The translations under genes and the position numbers were made by a program. From NCBI GenBank assembly GCA_963725655.1, contig CAVRYY010000002.1, positions 248,001-312,000 on the forward strand: a stretch of 64,000 nt of DNA, read 5' to 3'. This DNA comes from CAVRXT01 sp963725655. GTDB lineage: Bacteria; Acidobacteriota; Terriglobia; Acidiferrales; UBA7541. The notes beneath the pieces are model-generated. The model was not told where the DNA came from. It saw only the letters and a list, made by a program, of their open reading frames with translations, and made no database searches. Shown here in pieces: positions 16,211 to 28,249 of the stretch (its first letter is position 1; each line of letters starts with the position of its first letter).

Positions 16211-17539
16211 ATGAAATTTCAATCGATTAAGGGTGTGCGCGATATTTTGCCGCCGGAGACGGCGCTTTGGAATCATGTGGAGCAGACCGCCCGCGGCGTT
16301 TTCGGGGCGTATGGATTTGGGGAGATTCGGCTGCCTATTTTTGAGAGTACGGAATTGTTCGCGCGGTCGATTGGGGCGGATACGGATGTGGTGGCGAAGG
16401 AGATGTACACCTTTGTGGACCGCGATTCGGAATCGATCACGCTGCGGCCGGAGGCCACTGCTTCGGCGGTGCGCGCATACATCGAACATGGGATGCAGAC
16501 GCTGCCGGGAAACGTGAAGCTGTATTACATGGGGCCGATGTTTCGCCGGGAGAGGCCGCAGAAGGGGCGTTACCGGCAGTTCTATCAGATTGGGGCCGAG
16601 GTGCTGGGGCCGTCGGACGCGCCGGGAATCGATGCGGAAGTGATCGAGATGCTGCTGGCATTTTTTGGGAAGCTGGGGCTGCAAGGCGCGACGCTATTCG
16701 TGAATTCGATCGGGTGCAAGGAATGCCGGCCGCGGTACGTGGCGCTGCTGCGGGACGAATTGCGCAAGGTGGTGGAAAAGCTGGGCGTCGATAGCCAGCG
16801 GCGAGTGGAGACGAATCCGCTGCGAGTGCTGGATTCGAAATCGCCGGAAGAGCAGGCGATTATAGAGAAGTTGCCGCGGATTGCCGATCATCTGTGTGAG
16901 AGTTGCCGGGTGCATTTCTCGCGGCTGCAAGAAGAGTTGAAGCTGCGGGGGATTTCTTACGAGATTAACTGGAGGTTGGTGCGCGGGCTGGACTACTACA
17001 TGCGCACTACGTTTGAAATCGTGGCGACGGGGTTGGGGTCGCAGAACGCGGTGTGCGGCGGCGGACGGTACGACGGGTTGGTGGAATTGTTGGGCGGGCC
17101 GGCGGTGAAGGGGATTGGGTTTGCGATTGGGACGGACCGGTTGATTTTGTCGCTGCAGGAAAATTTGGCGAGCGCGGCGGCGGGTGCGGGCGCGGCCGTT
17201 GCTACTACGAATGGACTGAGGCCGGTCGCCGGCGTCGACGTTTTCGTGGCTTGGATGGGCGAGGTTGCTTATGCGCCTTCGGTCAGGGTGGCGCGGCGGT
17301 TGCGGGATGAGGGATTTTCGGTGGAGATCCCGGCAGAAGAGATGAAATTCAAAAAATCGCTGGGGTTGGCGGATCGGCTGGGCGCGACATATGCGTTGAT
17401 TGTTGGCGGGGATGAAGTGGCTTCGGGGGAATTTACGTTGAAGCGGCTATCGGACGGGGACCAGAAGAAATTGACCGAGGCGGATTTGGTGGAGTATCTG
17501 CGGGTTCGCGCTAGCGACGGGAAACCAACGGCGCGCTAG
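16211..17539 (+). CDS. hisS: Histidyl-tRNA synthetase
   Basis: 442 residues, class II aminoacyl-tRNA synthetase charging tRNA-His in the cytoplasm. Start ATG 16211 with GGGAGCGGG upstream. The N-terminal KFQSIKGVRDILPPE, motif 2 (YYMGPMFRRERPQKGRYRQF), the histidine-specific LVRGLDYYMRTTFEI and GGGRYDGL, and motif 3 (GIGFAIGTDRLI) are all present, followed by an anticodon-binding domain (VFVAWMGEVAYAPSVRVARR). Length is normal. A matching tRNA-His gene lies at 35136-35212. Confidence 0.96.
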   Translation: MKFQSIKGVRDILPPETALWNHVEQTARGVFGAYGFGEIRLPIFESTELFARSIGADTDVVAKEMYTFVDRDSESITLRPEATASAVRAYIEHGMQTLPGNVKLYYMGPMFRRERPQKGRYRQFYQIGAEVLGPSDAPGIDAEVIEMLLAFFGKLGLQGATLFVNSIGCKECRPRYVALLRDELRKVVEKLGVDSQRRVETNPLRVLDSKSPEEQAIIEKLPRIADHLCESCRVHFSRLQEELKLRGISYEINWRLVRGLDYYMRTTFEIVATGLGSQNAVCGGGRYDGLVELLGGPAVKGIGFAIGTDRLILSLQENLASAAAGAGAAVATTNGLRPVAGVDVFVAWMGEVAYAPSVRVARRLRDEGFSVEIPAEEMKFKKSLGLADRLGATYALIVGGDEVASGEFTLKRLSDGDQKKLTEADLVEYLRVRASDGKPTAR

Positions 17540-17586
17540 ATCTTGATGGCTTCTGCGTCTCGCGTCGAGCCGTGCAGGACTTTACG

Positions 17587-17830
17587 CCCACCCTTCCCGA
17601 AAGCGGGGAAGAGTGGGGCACCCGGAAGAGAAAGAGGCGTCGAACCGTAAGGCGACACCGCAGAGTCAAAACACCCACCCTTCCCGAAAGCGGGGAAGAG
17701 TGGGGCACCCGGAAGAGAAAGAGGCGTCGAACCGTAAGGCGACACCGCAGAGTCAAAACACCCACCCTTCCCAGAACCCGGGAAGAGTGGGGCATCCGGA
17801 AAAGATAGAGACATAGAGCCGTAGAAGCGA
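17587..17830. repeat. Tandem intergenic hairpin repeats, copies B1-B3
   Basis: Three units starting at 17587, 17674 and 17761 (87-bp period). Each begins CCCACCCTTCC, forms a stem with GGGAAGAGTGGG, and continues GCACCCGGAA(G/A)AGA. Units 1 and 2 are identical over the full 87 bp; unit 3 has compensated changes in the loop (CCCAGAACCCGGG). They fill the hisS-aspS gap and could terminate hisS transcription. Confidence 0.85.
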
Positions 17831-17867
17831 AATCGCATCACCGGACGTTACGGGAAGGGACTAACGC

Positions 17868-19643
17868 TTGCTCGATCCATTGGGAAACTTGAAACGGACG
17901 CAATACGCTGGGGGGCTTCGCGCTTCGGATGCCGACAAGGATGTGATTCTTACGGGGTGGGTGCACCGGCGGCGCGACCTGGGGCAACTGATCTTTATTG
18001 ATTTGCGCGACCGTGAAGGAATTGCGCAGATCGTCTTCAACAAGGAGCAGAACCCCGAGGCGCACGCCAAGGCGGAAGGGGTGCGTCCGGAGTACGTGAT
18101 TGCGGTGGAAGGGCGAGTGGTGCGGCGCGGGAAGGCCAATCCGGACTTGGCTAGCGGGGAAGTGGAAGTGATGGCGACGAAATTGCATTTGCTGAATACG
18201 GCGAAGACGCCGCCATTTGTGGTGGAGGACGAAACCACGGCCAGCGAAGAAACCCGGTTGCGGTATCGGTATTTGGATATGCGGCGTCCGAAGACGCATA
18301 AGAATTTGGCGCTGCGGCATCGGGTGATCTTTGAGATTCGCAAGACTCTGGATGCGCTGGGCTTCTATGAAATCGAAACGCCGATGTTGACGCGGTCGAC
18401 GCCGGAAGGCGCGCGGGACTATCTGGTTCCCAGCCGCATCCATCACGGGCAGTTCTACGCGCTACCGCAATCGCCGCAAATTTTCAAACAGATTTTGATG
18501 ATCGGCGGGATGGACCGGTATTTCCAGATTGTGAAGTGTTTCCGCGACGAGGACTTGCGCGCGGACCGGCAGCCGGAATTCACGCAGCTCGACCTGGAGA
18601 TGTCGTTCCCGCGGCAGGAAGATATTTTCGAAACGATTGAGCAGGCGGTGGCGGCGGCGTGGCGGGTGATTGGGGTGGAAGTGAAGCGGCCGTTCCGGCA
18701 TCTGGATTACAAGGAAGCGCTGCGATTCTATGGCAGCGACAAGCCCGACCTGCGATTCGAGATGACCTTGCAGGATGTGACGCGGTTCTTCGATCCGGTG
18801 CGCGCGCAGATGCACTTCGAGGGCAACGTGCAAGCGCTGGTGGCTACCGGAGGAGCGGCGCTATCGCGGAAGCAGATTGACGAAATGGTGGAGCACGCCA
18901 AGTCCGCTGGCGCGAAGGGCGTGTACACGATCAAGGTGACTGCGGAGGGCGCGAGCTCGTCGCTCGACCGAAACGTGGGCCCGGACGGCGTGAAGGCGCT
19001 GGTAGAAGCGGTGGGCGCGAAGGCCGGCGATCTGGTGGTTTGTGTGTCCGCGAAGGATCAGATTCAGCACAACGATACGTCTCTGAGCGTGGCCGGGCAG
19101 GTGCGGTTGTACCTGGGCGACAAATTGAATTTGATCGATCGCAGCAAATGGGAATTCGCGTGGATCACCGGGTTCGCGTTATTCGAGTGGAGCGAGACGG
19201 ACAAGGCGTGGGTGAGCGCGCAGCATCCCTTCACCGGCATATATGAAGAGGATATCGACAAGCTGGAGACGGCGCCGTGGGAGTGCCGGTCCAAGGGCTA
19301 CGATTTGGTGCTGAACGGTGTGGAGCTCGGTTCCGGCAGCATTCGAATTCATCGCCAGGATGTGCAGGCGAAGCTGTTCAGGGCGCTGGGGATGACCGAC
19401 GAGCAGGCGCGGCAGCGATTTGGATTTTTTCTGGACGCGCTGACGTACGGGACACCGCCGCACGGAGGGATCGCGTTGGGGATCGACCGAGTGGTGATGT
19501 TGATCGCCGGAGAAAAATCGATCCGCGAAGTGATCGCGTTTCCCAAGACCACGGCGGCGCAGGATTTGATGGCAGAGTCGCCTTCGGGCGTGGGGAACGA
19601 TCAACTGAGCGATTTGGGAATTCGGTTGAAGGACCCGGAGTAA
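17868..19643 (+). CDS. aspS: Aspartyl-tRNA synthetase (AspRS/AsxRS)
   Basis: 591 residues, bacterial-type AspRS. Start TTG 17868, supported by GGGAAGGGA upstream and by the family N-terminus (LKRTQYAGGL, VILTGWVHRRRDLGQLIFID). The OB-fold anticodon domain is followed by class II motifs: EIETPMLTRSTPEGARDYLV, KCFRDEDLRADRQPEFTQLD (motif 2) and GIALGIDRVVMLIAGE (motif 3), with the GAD insert between. From sequence it cannot be said whether it is discriminating or also makes Asp-tRNA-Asn. Confidence 0.96.
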   Translation: MLDPLGNLKRTQYAGGLRASDADKDVILTGWVHRRRDLGQLIFIDLRDREGIAQIVFNKEQNPEAHAKAEGVRPEYVIAVEGRVVRRGKANPDLASGEVEVMATKLHLLNTAKTPPFVVEDETTASEETRLRYRYLDMRRPKTHKNLALRHRVIFEIRKTLDALGFYEIETPMLTRSTPEGARDYLVPSRIHHGQFYALPQSPQIFKQILMIGGMDRYFQIVKCFRDEDLRADRQPEFTQLDLEMSFPRQEDIFETIEQAVAAAWRVIGVEVKRPFRHLDYKEALRFYGSDKPDLRFEMTLQDVTRFFDPVRAQMHFEGNVQALVATGGAALSRKQIDEMVEHAKSAGAKGVYTIKVTAEGASSSLDRNVGPDGVKALVEAVGAKAGDLVVCVSAKDQIQHNDTSLSVAGQVRLYLGDKLNLIDRSKWEFAWITGFALFEWSETDKAWVSAQHPFTGIYEEDIDKLETAPWECRSKGYDLVLNGVELGSGSIRIHRQDVQAKLFRALGMTDEQARQRFGFFLDALTYGTPPHGGIALGIDRVVMLIAGEKSIREVIAFPKTTAAQDLMAESPSGVGNDQLSDLGIRLKDPE

Positions 19644-19691
19644 GACGGCAGTGGATTTGGCGGAGAAGCGGGACCAAGGCTGATTGAGGCA

Positions 19692-21755
19692 ATGTCGCAG
19701 ATACGCATACTTCCGGACGCAATCGCTAACAAGATCGCCGCGGGCGAGGTGGTGGAGCGGCCTGCGTCGGTGGTGAAAGAATTGGTGGAGAACGCGCTGG
19801 ATGCGGGCGCGAAATCGATACGGGTGGAAACGGAATCGGGCGGCAAGCGGCTGATTCGGGTGATTGACGACGGCTGCGGGATGAATCATGACGATGCGCT
19901 GCTGGCGTTCGAGCGGCACGCTACTTCCAAGCTGCGCGCGGCGGAGGATTTGCTTTCGATTGCCACGCTCGGCTTTCGCGGGGAAGCATTGCCTACGATC
20001 GCCGCGATTTCGAGGCTGGTGCTGGAAACGCGGACCGCGGACGAAGAGCAGGGAATGCGCGTGGAGTTTGCCGGCGGCAAGCTGGTGAGCGTGAAGCCGG
20101 CCGGGTTGCCGGAGGGGACATCGATCGCGGTGCATGACATTTTCTACTGCGTTCCGGCGCGGCGGAAATTCCTGAAATCTGAGACGACCGAGCTGGGGCA
20201 CATCGCATCGCTGGTGACGCACTACGCTTTGGCGCATCCCGAGAAGCACTTCGTGCTGAAGACGCCCAGCCAGGAAATCGTGAATGTGGCGCCGGTGGAA
20301 CGCCTGGCCGACCGGGTGTATCAGCTGTTCGGACAGGAAGCGCTGGCGGAATTGCTGGAAATTCCGCCGGCGGAAGGGCCGGTGCGCGCGGCGATTACCG
20401 AGCCGGGGCTGGATGCGGACGAGGAGTCGGCGAAGATTCGCATCACCGGATTTACGTCGCGGCCAGAGGTGCAGCGCGCCAATCGAAATGGGACGTACAT
20501 ATTTGTGAATCGGCGGCTGGTGCGGGATCGGCTGCTGCTGCACGCGATCACCGAGGCGTATCGAAATATTACGCCGATGGGAGTTTTTCCGGCGGTGCTG
20601 TTGTTCGTCGATCTGCCGTACCGGGAAGTGGATGTGAACGTGCATCCGTCGAAGGTGGAGGTGCGCTTCCGGCATCCGCAGTTCGTGCACGATTTTACGC
20701 GCGACGCGATTCGCAACGCGCTGGCGAACGTGCGGCCGATTGCCGGCTTTCAGCCGGGGATGAAAGCGCCGGCGCAAAGTTCGCGGCTGGGCATGCCTTT
20801 TGGCGGGAACGGCGGAGCGCGGACTGGGGGTTCGGAGGGAGAAGGCGACGCCACGGCACACGCGGCGGGGCATGCGGAGTGGGGAGCGCAGACGGCTGCG
20901 GCCGCCGCGGGCGTAGGGACCGGTTTGGCTCCGGTTGCGGGCCCACCGCGCGCGGTGATCCCGACTTCGTTTTCACCCGGCGCGATGCTGGAAGAGGGAT
21001 TTGAATTGTCGGGTGCGCCGCTGCAACCGCTGGAACAGCGGCTGCAGTTTGGCGCGGAGGGCGGCACGGGATTCATGGCGCCGTTTCCGGGTACGGTGGC
21101 AGCGGCCACGCTGGGCGCGGTCGGCGCGTTCAACGGCGAAATGGAGCGCGGCGGCGTGCTGCCGCGTCCGGAAGAGATTGCGGATTTGAAGCCGCTGGGG
21201 CAGGTGAGCAACAGCTTCATCATCGCGGTGAACGGTGAGGGATTGTGGATCGTCGATCAGCATGTGGCGCACGAGCGGATACTTTTCGAGCAGCACTTGC
21301 GGGCGCGGCGTGCGGGGGTGATGGGTGGCCAGCGGACGCTGGTCCCGCCGGTGGTGGAGTTGAGCCCGCGGCAACTGGCTACGTTTGATCAGATCGCCGA
21401 AGAGTTGCGCGCCAATGGATTTGAGACGGAGCTGATGGGGCCGCGCAGCGTGGCGATACTGGCCGCGCCGGCCGGCATCACCAGCGGCGACGCCGAACGG
21501 TTGCTGGCGGAGATTCTGGACGGAATCGCCAAGGAAGCACAGGCGATTTCGATCGATTCGCTGCAGGCGAAGATCGCGGCTTCTACTTCCTGCCATGCGG
21601 CGATTAAAGTGAATACGCCGCTGGATACGCAAAAAATGGAGTGGCTGTTGGCGGAGCTTTCGAAGTCAGAGTATCCGATGAGTTGTCCGCATGGCCGGCC
21701 GGTGGTGCTGCGATACACGGTGCGAGAGATCGAGCGGGCATTTAAGAGGATTTGA
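19692..21755 (+). CDS. mutL: DNA mismatch repair protein MutL, endonuclease type
   Basis: 687 residues, cytoplasmic ATPase linking mismatch recognition by MutS to strand incision. The GHKL ATPase motifs are clear: ELVENALDAGAKSIRVE, IDDGCGM and TLGFRGEALPTIAAISRL. A long Ala/Gly/Pro-rich linker (about 360-490) leads to the dimerisation domain with DQHVAHERILFE (Asp522), matching the endonuclease motif DQHA(X)2E(X)4E with Val for Ala, and SCPHGRPVV (Cys665), its usual partner. This suggests a nicking MutL as in bacteria without MutH. It lies 48 bp after aspS, probably in the same transcript. Confidence 0.95.
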   Translation: MSQIRILPDAIANKIAAGEVVERPASVVKELVENALDAGAKSIRVETESGGKRLIRVIDDGCGMNHDDALLAFERHATSKLRAAEDLLSIATLGFRGEALPTIAAISRLVLETRTADEEQGMRVEFAGGKLVSVKPAGLPEGTSIAVHDIFYCVPARRKFLKSETTELGHIASLVTHYALAHPEKHFVLKTPSQEIVNVAPVERLADRVYQLFGQEALAELLEIPPAEGPVRAAITEPGLDADEESAKIRITGFTSRPEVQRANRNGTYIFVNRRLVRDRLLLHAITEAYRNITPMGVFPAVLLFVDLPYREVDVNVHPSKVEVRFRHPQFVHDFTRDAIRNALANVRPIAGFQPGMKAPAQSSRLGMPFGGNGGARTGGSEGEGDATAHAAGHAEWGAQTAAAAAGVGTGLAPVAGPPRAVIPTSFSPGAMLEEGFELSGAPLQPLEQRLQFGAEGGTGFMAPFPGTVAAATLGAVGAFNGEMERGGVLPRPEEIADLKPLGQVSNSFIIAVNGEGLWIVDQHVAHERILFEQHLRARRAGVMGGQRTLVPPVVELSPRQLATFDQIAEELRANGFETELMGPRSVAILAAPAGITSGDAERLLAEILDGIAKEAQAISIDSLQAKIAASTSCHAAIKVNTPLDTQKMEWLLAELSKSEYPMSCPHGRPVVLRYTVREIERAFKRI

Positions 21756-21920
21756 TTGGTCTGGGCTGTGTAGTGCAGGTTCCGCGTTTTTTCTTCTCTT
21801 TGCAAACCTTTAAGATTCTTTGTGGGCGATTCGGTATGATTCTGTTGGAAAGCTGCGTGTACGCTTGCTCTGGCGTGTGGCGATTTCTGAGTTTGCGTTT
21901 TGTTTTCGTGTTCGGGTCAC

Positions 21921-21941
21921 GCACAGCCAGGTCGGCTGTGC
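21921..21941. repeat. Dispersed GCACAGCC hairpin
   Basis: Perfect 8-bp stem GCACAGCC-aggtc-GGCTGTGC in the 245-bp mutL-cmk gap. Related hairpins occur at 43935-43957 and 44078-44098 with the same stem-loop plan. I see no other feature in this gap apart from AT-rich sequence at 21780-21910. Confidence 0.5.
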
Positions 21942-22000
21942 CGCGACGCCGGGCGATGATGGCTGGCGATCTTCGGAAGTTTGCTGTGTCATAGGAAAAA

Positions 22001-22672
22001 ATGCGGAAGCTGATTATTGCGATCGATGGACCGGTGGGGTCAGGGAAGAGTACGGCGGCGCGGCGGGTGGCCGAATTGCTGGAGTACGTCTACATCGATA
22101 CTGGGGCAATGTACCGAGCGTTGGCGCTGAAGGCGATTCGGCGGGGAGTGGGGCTGGACGCGGCAGATGAACTGAGCGCGCTGGCCCGCGACACGCGCAT
22201 CGATCTGAGCGCCGCAGGGGGCGTGCAGAAAGTTACCCTGGATTCCGAGGATGTGACAGCGGCGATACGCACGCCGGAAGTTTCGCAGGCGGCTTCGCGC
22301 ATCGCGGTGATTCCGGACGTGCGGCAGGTGCTGGTGGCAGAGCAGCGGCGGGCTGGCGCGGCGGGCGGGGTGGTGATGGAGGGGCGCGACATCGGGAGCG
22401 TGGTGTTTCCGGATGCGGATCTGAAAATTTACCTTAGCGCGACGGCGGAAGTGCGGGCGCGGCGGCGGTGGTGCGAGCACCAGGCCAAGGGCGAAGATGT
22501 GGATTTGGCGCGGACACTGGAAGAGGTGCTGGAGCGCGACCGGCGGGACCGAGGGCGCGAGGCTTCGCCGTTGATTCGGGCGGACGATGCGGTGTTGGTG
22601 GATAGCTCGGCGATGGAGTCGGAGGAAGTCGCGCGGTTGGTGGCGTTGCTGGCGCGGGAACGGAGCGGGTAG
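22001..22672 (+). CDS. cmk: Cytidylate kinase
   Basis: 223 residues, phosphorylates CMP/dCMP for nucleotide metabolism. P-loop IAIDGPVGSGKSTAARRVAE, YIDTGAMYRALALKA for substrate binding, VVMEGRDIGSVVFPDADLKI and DRRDRGREASPLIRADDAV are the expected Cmk motifs in order, and the length is normal. Start ATG 22001. The gene stands apart from mutL by a 245-bp gap and so probably has its own promoter, although I could not assign one confidently. Confidence 0.95.
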   Translation: MRKLIIAIDGPVGSGKSTAARRVAELLEYVYIDTGAMYRALALKAIRRGVGLDAADELSALARDTRIDLSAAGGVQKVTLDSEDVTAAIRTPEVSQAASRIAVIPDVRQVLVAEQRRAGAAGGVVMEGRDIGSVVFPDADLKIYLSATAEVRARRRWCEHQAKGEDVDLARTLEEVLERDRRDRGREASPLIRADDAVLVDSSAMESEEVARLVALLARERSG

Positions 22673-22753
22673 ATTTGTCGATTTGTGGTGGGTGTTACGG
22701 AACCCTTGCAGACTTGGCTTGTGGCCCGAACGTTGGCCGAGGAGGGACTGTAC

Positions 22754-22850
22754 GCCCACCCTTCCGTATCTACCTGCGCGCAACTGCGGCGCTACGGTAG
22801 ATTACGGAAGAGTGGGGCACCCGGAAAAGATCAGAGCGAAGAACCGTAGG
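22754..22850. repeat. Intergenic hairpin repeat, copy C, long-stem form
   Basis: CCCACCCTTCCGTA...TACGGAAGAGTGGGGCACCCGGAA. The stem is extended by GTATCTACC...GGTAGATTAC, giving a much longer hairpin than the other copies while keeping the flanking CCCACCC / GTGGGGCACCCGG. It lies after cmk and could terminate transcription. Confidence 0.75.
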
Positions 22851-22904
22851 TCAAACCCCGACATGTAAAACCGACTTGTGGGGCACCCACCTGCAACGGC
22901 ACGA

Positions 22905-22977
22905 AGTCAAAACATCCACACTAAAGTCAAAAGCAAAGTCAAAACCTAAGGCAAAACCTAAGTCAAAACCTAAGGCG
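22905..22977. repeat. Short A-rich imperfect tandem repeat
   Basis: About 70 bp made of variants of AAGTCAAAACCTA and AAGGCAAAACCTA between the cmk hairpin and the 3' end of rho. Units are 11-13 bp. No coding sense is evident; it is probably slippage-generated or part of the convergent 3' region of cmk and rho. Confidence 0.6.
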
Positions 22978-22983
22978 GTTCTG

Positions 22984-24243
22984 CTAGGTGGGACTCTGCA
23001 TCGACGACAGGAACTCGGCGTTGGTTTTTGTCTTTGCCAGGCGACCCAGGAGCAGCTCCATCGCTTCGACTGTGGATAGAGGGCTCAGGACCTTGCGCAG
23101 CACCCAGATACGGTTCAGCTCGTCGGGCGGCAGGAGCAATTCGTCTTTACGGGTGCCGGAACGGTTGATGTCGATGGTGGGGAAGACGCGCTTGTCGACC
23201 AAACGACGGTCGAGATTGATTTCCATGTTGCCGGTACCCTTGAACTCTTCGAAAATTACGTCGTCCATGCGGCTGCCGGTGTCGATCAGGGCGGTGGCCA
23301 TGATGGTGAGCGAGCCGCCTTCTTCGATGTTGCGCGCGGCGGCGAAGAAGCGGCGCGGGCGCTGCAGGGCGTTGGCGTCGATACCGCCGGAAAGCACTTT
23401 GCCGGAGGGCGGGGTGATGGCGTTATAGGCGCGGCCGAGACGGGTAAGGGAATCGAGCAGGATCACGACGTCGCGCTTGTGTTCGACGAGGCGCTTGGCC
23501 TTTTCGAGAACCATTTCAGCGACTTGAATGTGGCGCTGGGGCGGCTCATCGAAGGTGGAGCTGATGACTTCGCCTTTGACGGTGCGCTGCATGTCCGTGA
23601 CTTCTTCCGGACGCTCGTCGATGAGCAGGACGATCAGGGCGATTTCGGGGTGGTTGGTAGTTACCGAGTTGGCGATCGACTGCAGCATCATGGTCTTGCC
23701 GGTACGAGGTGGCGCGACGATCAATCCGCGCTGGCCTTTGCCGACGGGGCAGAGCATATCGAGGACGCGGCCGGTTAAATTTTCCTTGGTGGTCTCGAGG
23801 CGAATGCGGTCCGCGGGGTACAGCGGCGTCAAGTTGTCGAAGAAAATCTTGTTTCGAGCGACTTCCGGATCTTCGAAATTGACGGCTTCCACCTTGATCA
23901 GCGCGAAGTAGCGCTCGCCGTCCTTGGGAGGGCGGACCTGGCCGGAGACGGTATCGCCGGTGCGCAAATCGAATTTGCGGATCTGGGAGGGGGAGACGTA
24001 GATGTCGTCCGGGCCGGGAAGATAGTTGTATTCAGGCGCGCGCAGGAATCCGAAGCCGTCGGGCAGGCATTCGAGAACGCCTTCGGAGAAGATCAGGCCG
24101 TTCTTTTCGGTTTGCGCGCGGAGAATCTGGAAGATCAGCTCCTGCTTGCGCATGCCGGACGAGCCGGGGATGTTGAGTTCCTTGGCGATTTTCGCCAGGT
24201 CGGTGATGTTCTTGTCTTTCAGTTCCGCCAAACTAATGCTCAT
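22984..24243 (-). CDS. rho: Transcription termination factor Rho
   Basis: 419 residues, hexameric RNA-dependent ATPase that ends transcription. The N-terminal Rho_N domain (LAELKDKNITDLAKIAKELN) and cold-shock-like RNA-binding domain (GFLRAPEYNYLPGPDDIYVS) precede the ATPase with Walker A APPRTGKTMMLQSIA, LIVLLIDERPEEVTDM, DSLTRLGRAYN and the Q/R-loop region RRFFAAARNIEEGGSLTI. Length matches standard Rho. It is downstream of lon on the same strand but separated by about 200 bp. Confidence 0.97.
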   Translation of the reverse strand: MSISLAELKDKNITDLAKIAKELNIPGSSGMRKQELIFQILRAQTEKNGLIFSEGVLECLPDGFGFLRAPEYNYLPGPDDIYVSPSQIRKFDLRTGDTVSGQVRPPKDGERYFALIKVEAVNFEDPEVARNKIFFDNLTPLYPADRIRLETTKENLTGRVLDMLCPVGKGQRGLIVAPPRTGKTMMLQSIANSVTTNHPEIALIVLLIDERPEEVTDMQRTVKGEVISSTFDEPPQRHIQVAEMVLEKAKRLVEHKRDVVILLDSLTRLGRAYNAITPPSGKVLSGGIDANALQRPRRFFAAARNIEEGGSLTIMATALIDTGSRMDDVIFEEFKGTGNMEINLDRRLVDKRVFPTIDINRSGTRKDELLLPPDELNRIWVLRKVLSPLSTVEAMELLLGRLAKTKTNAEFLSSMQSPT

Positions 24244-24441
24244 CGGATGTTCCTTCTATTGGCCTGATGGTCAGGCGAGGATTACTTGGAATTGGACTCC
24301 GGGGCGAATCAGGGGATCTCTCTCCGGCTTTCCTAACTCAAGCTTACAGACTGCGTTTACAACGGGTTTGGTTGCATGTGACACGATTCTCCCATGGCAG
24401 AGGGCCGGTGGGCCCGCCGCAGTGAGGAGTATCGGGGGAAT

Positions 24442-26850
<2,409 letters not shown>

Positions 26851-26875
26851 GGGCCCCCAAGGTGTCCGTGGTGTC

Positions 26876-28126
26876 CTAGCCTGCCTTTTCGAGCAGGCTC
26901 CAGTTGATTTCGCGGCTCTTGACCATCTCTCCGGTGACCACGAAATCGCGCAGTTTGCGTTGCGCCGGGAGGTGGTACATCACTTCCAGCATCAAATCTT
27001 CCAAAATCATGCGCAGTCCGCGCGCGCCCACTTTCCGGGCCAGGGCCAGCTCCGCAACCGTTTCCAGCGCGTCGTCGGTAAATTTCAGGCGGACGTTTTC
27101 GAACTCAAAGAGCCGCTGGTACTGGCGAATTAGCGCGTTCTTGGGTTCGGTGAGGATGCGGACCAGCGCCGGCTTGTCCAGATCGCCGAGCACGCCCATC
27201 ACCGGCAACCGTCCTACGAATTCCGGGATCAGGCCGTAGCGAATCAGGTCGGTTGGCTGGGCCTGCTGGAGCACCTCGATATTGCGCCGCGAGGGCGTGG
27301 ACGGGGAGGTCTCCGAATTGAACCCCATCGATTTCTGGCCGACGCGCCGCTCGATAATTTTCTCGAGTCCTACGAAAGCGCCGCCGCAGATGAAAAGAAT
27401 ATTGGTGGTATCCACCGGAGTAAATTCCTGGTGGGGGTGCTTGCGGCCGCCCTGGGGAGGAACGTTGGCAACCGTTCCTTCCAAAATCTTGAGCAGCGCC
27501 TGCTGGACGCCCTCGCCCGAAACGTCGCGGGTGATCGAGGGATTTTCGTCCTTTTTGGAAATCTTATCGATTTCGTCGATGTAGATGATGCCTTGCTGAG
27601 CGCGCTGGACGTCGCCATCGGCGGCCTGCAGCAGCTTCAAGATAATGTTCTCGACATCTTCGCCGACGTAGCCGGCCTCGGTGAGGGTGGTGGCGTCAAC
27701 AATGGCGAAGGGAACCTCGAGCATGCGCGAGAGGGTCTGCGCCAGGAGCGTCTTTCCGGTGCCGGTGGGGCCGATGAGCAGAATATTGGACTTGGTCAGT
27801 TCTACGTCGCCGGGCTGGCGGTTCAGGAAAATGCGCTTGTAATGGTTGTAGACCGCCACCGCCAACTTCTTCTTGGTCTTGTCCTGCCCGATCACATAGC
27901 TATCGAGGAAAGTCTTGATCTCCGGGGGCCGCGGCAGACGGCGATTGGCCGGACTGGCCTGCTCGCGCTTCTCATCTTCGAGAATCTGTTGGCAAACGCC
28001 AACGCACTCGTTGCAGATGTAGGAACGCGGATACTCGCTAGGCGAGCTGATGAGCTTCTCTACCTGCTCCTGAGTTTTGTGGCAGAACGAGCAGCGGAGC
28101 GACTCATCTGGACTGAAGCGTTTCAC
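26876..28126 (-). CDS. clpX: ClpXP unfoldase ClpX
   Basis: 416 residues, AAA+ unfoldase feeding ClpP. The N-terminal zinc-binding domain has four cysteines (Cys12, Cys15, Cys38, Cys41: RCSFC and ICNEC). The AAA+ core shows LIGPTGTGKTLLAQTL, IIYIDEIDKI, pore-type VPPQGGRKHP and the IGF-equivalent ClpP-docking region upstream of SPSTPSRRNI. Length is normal. It lies between clpP and lon on the minus strand. Confidence 0.97.
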   Translation of the reverse strand: MKRFSPDESLRCSFCHKTQEQVEKLISSPSEYPRSYICNECVGVCQQILEDEKREQASPANRRLPRPPEIKTFLDSYVIGQDKTKKKLAVAVYNHYKRIFLNRQPGDVELTKSNILLIGPTGTGKTLLAQTLSRMLEVPFAIVDATTLTEAGYVGEDVENIILKLLQAADGDVQRAQQGIIYIDEIDKISKKDENPSITRDVSGEGVQQALLKILEGTVANVPPQGGRKHPHQEFTPVDTTNILFICGGAFVGLEKIIERRVGQKSMGFNSETSPSTPSRRNIEVLQQAQPTDLIRYGLIPEFVGRLPVMGVLGDLDKPALVRILTEPKNALIRQYQRLFEFENVRLKFTDDALETVAELALARKVGARGLRMILEDLMLEVMYHLPAQRKLRDFVVTGEMVKSREINWSLLEKAG

Positions 28127-28249
28127 CAGTGTATACCCCTCCCCTTGGGGACCCCATTCGCAAGGGCTATTTGAACCATTCTATGCCACAAGCCGGTTGG
28201 GATGCGGAAGTTTTCGTCGGCGCTGTTGCCAAGCCCGATGGAAATCTCT

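Noticed and set aside
17587..17830. 87-bp tandem units as a CRISPR array
   Set aside because: Units are whole-length copies without variable spacers; stems covary instead, fitting a palindromic repeat.
19179..20873. 564-codon minus-strand opening over aspS/mutL
   Set aside because: Antisense shadow of high-GC genes; composition (Arg/His/Pro-rich) and lack of motifs argue against coding.
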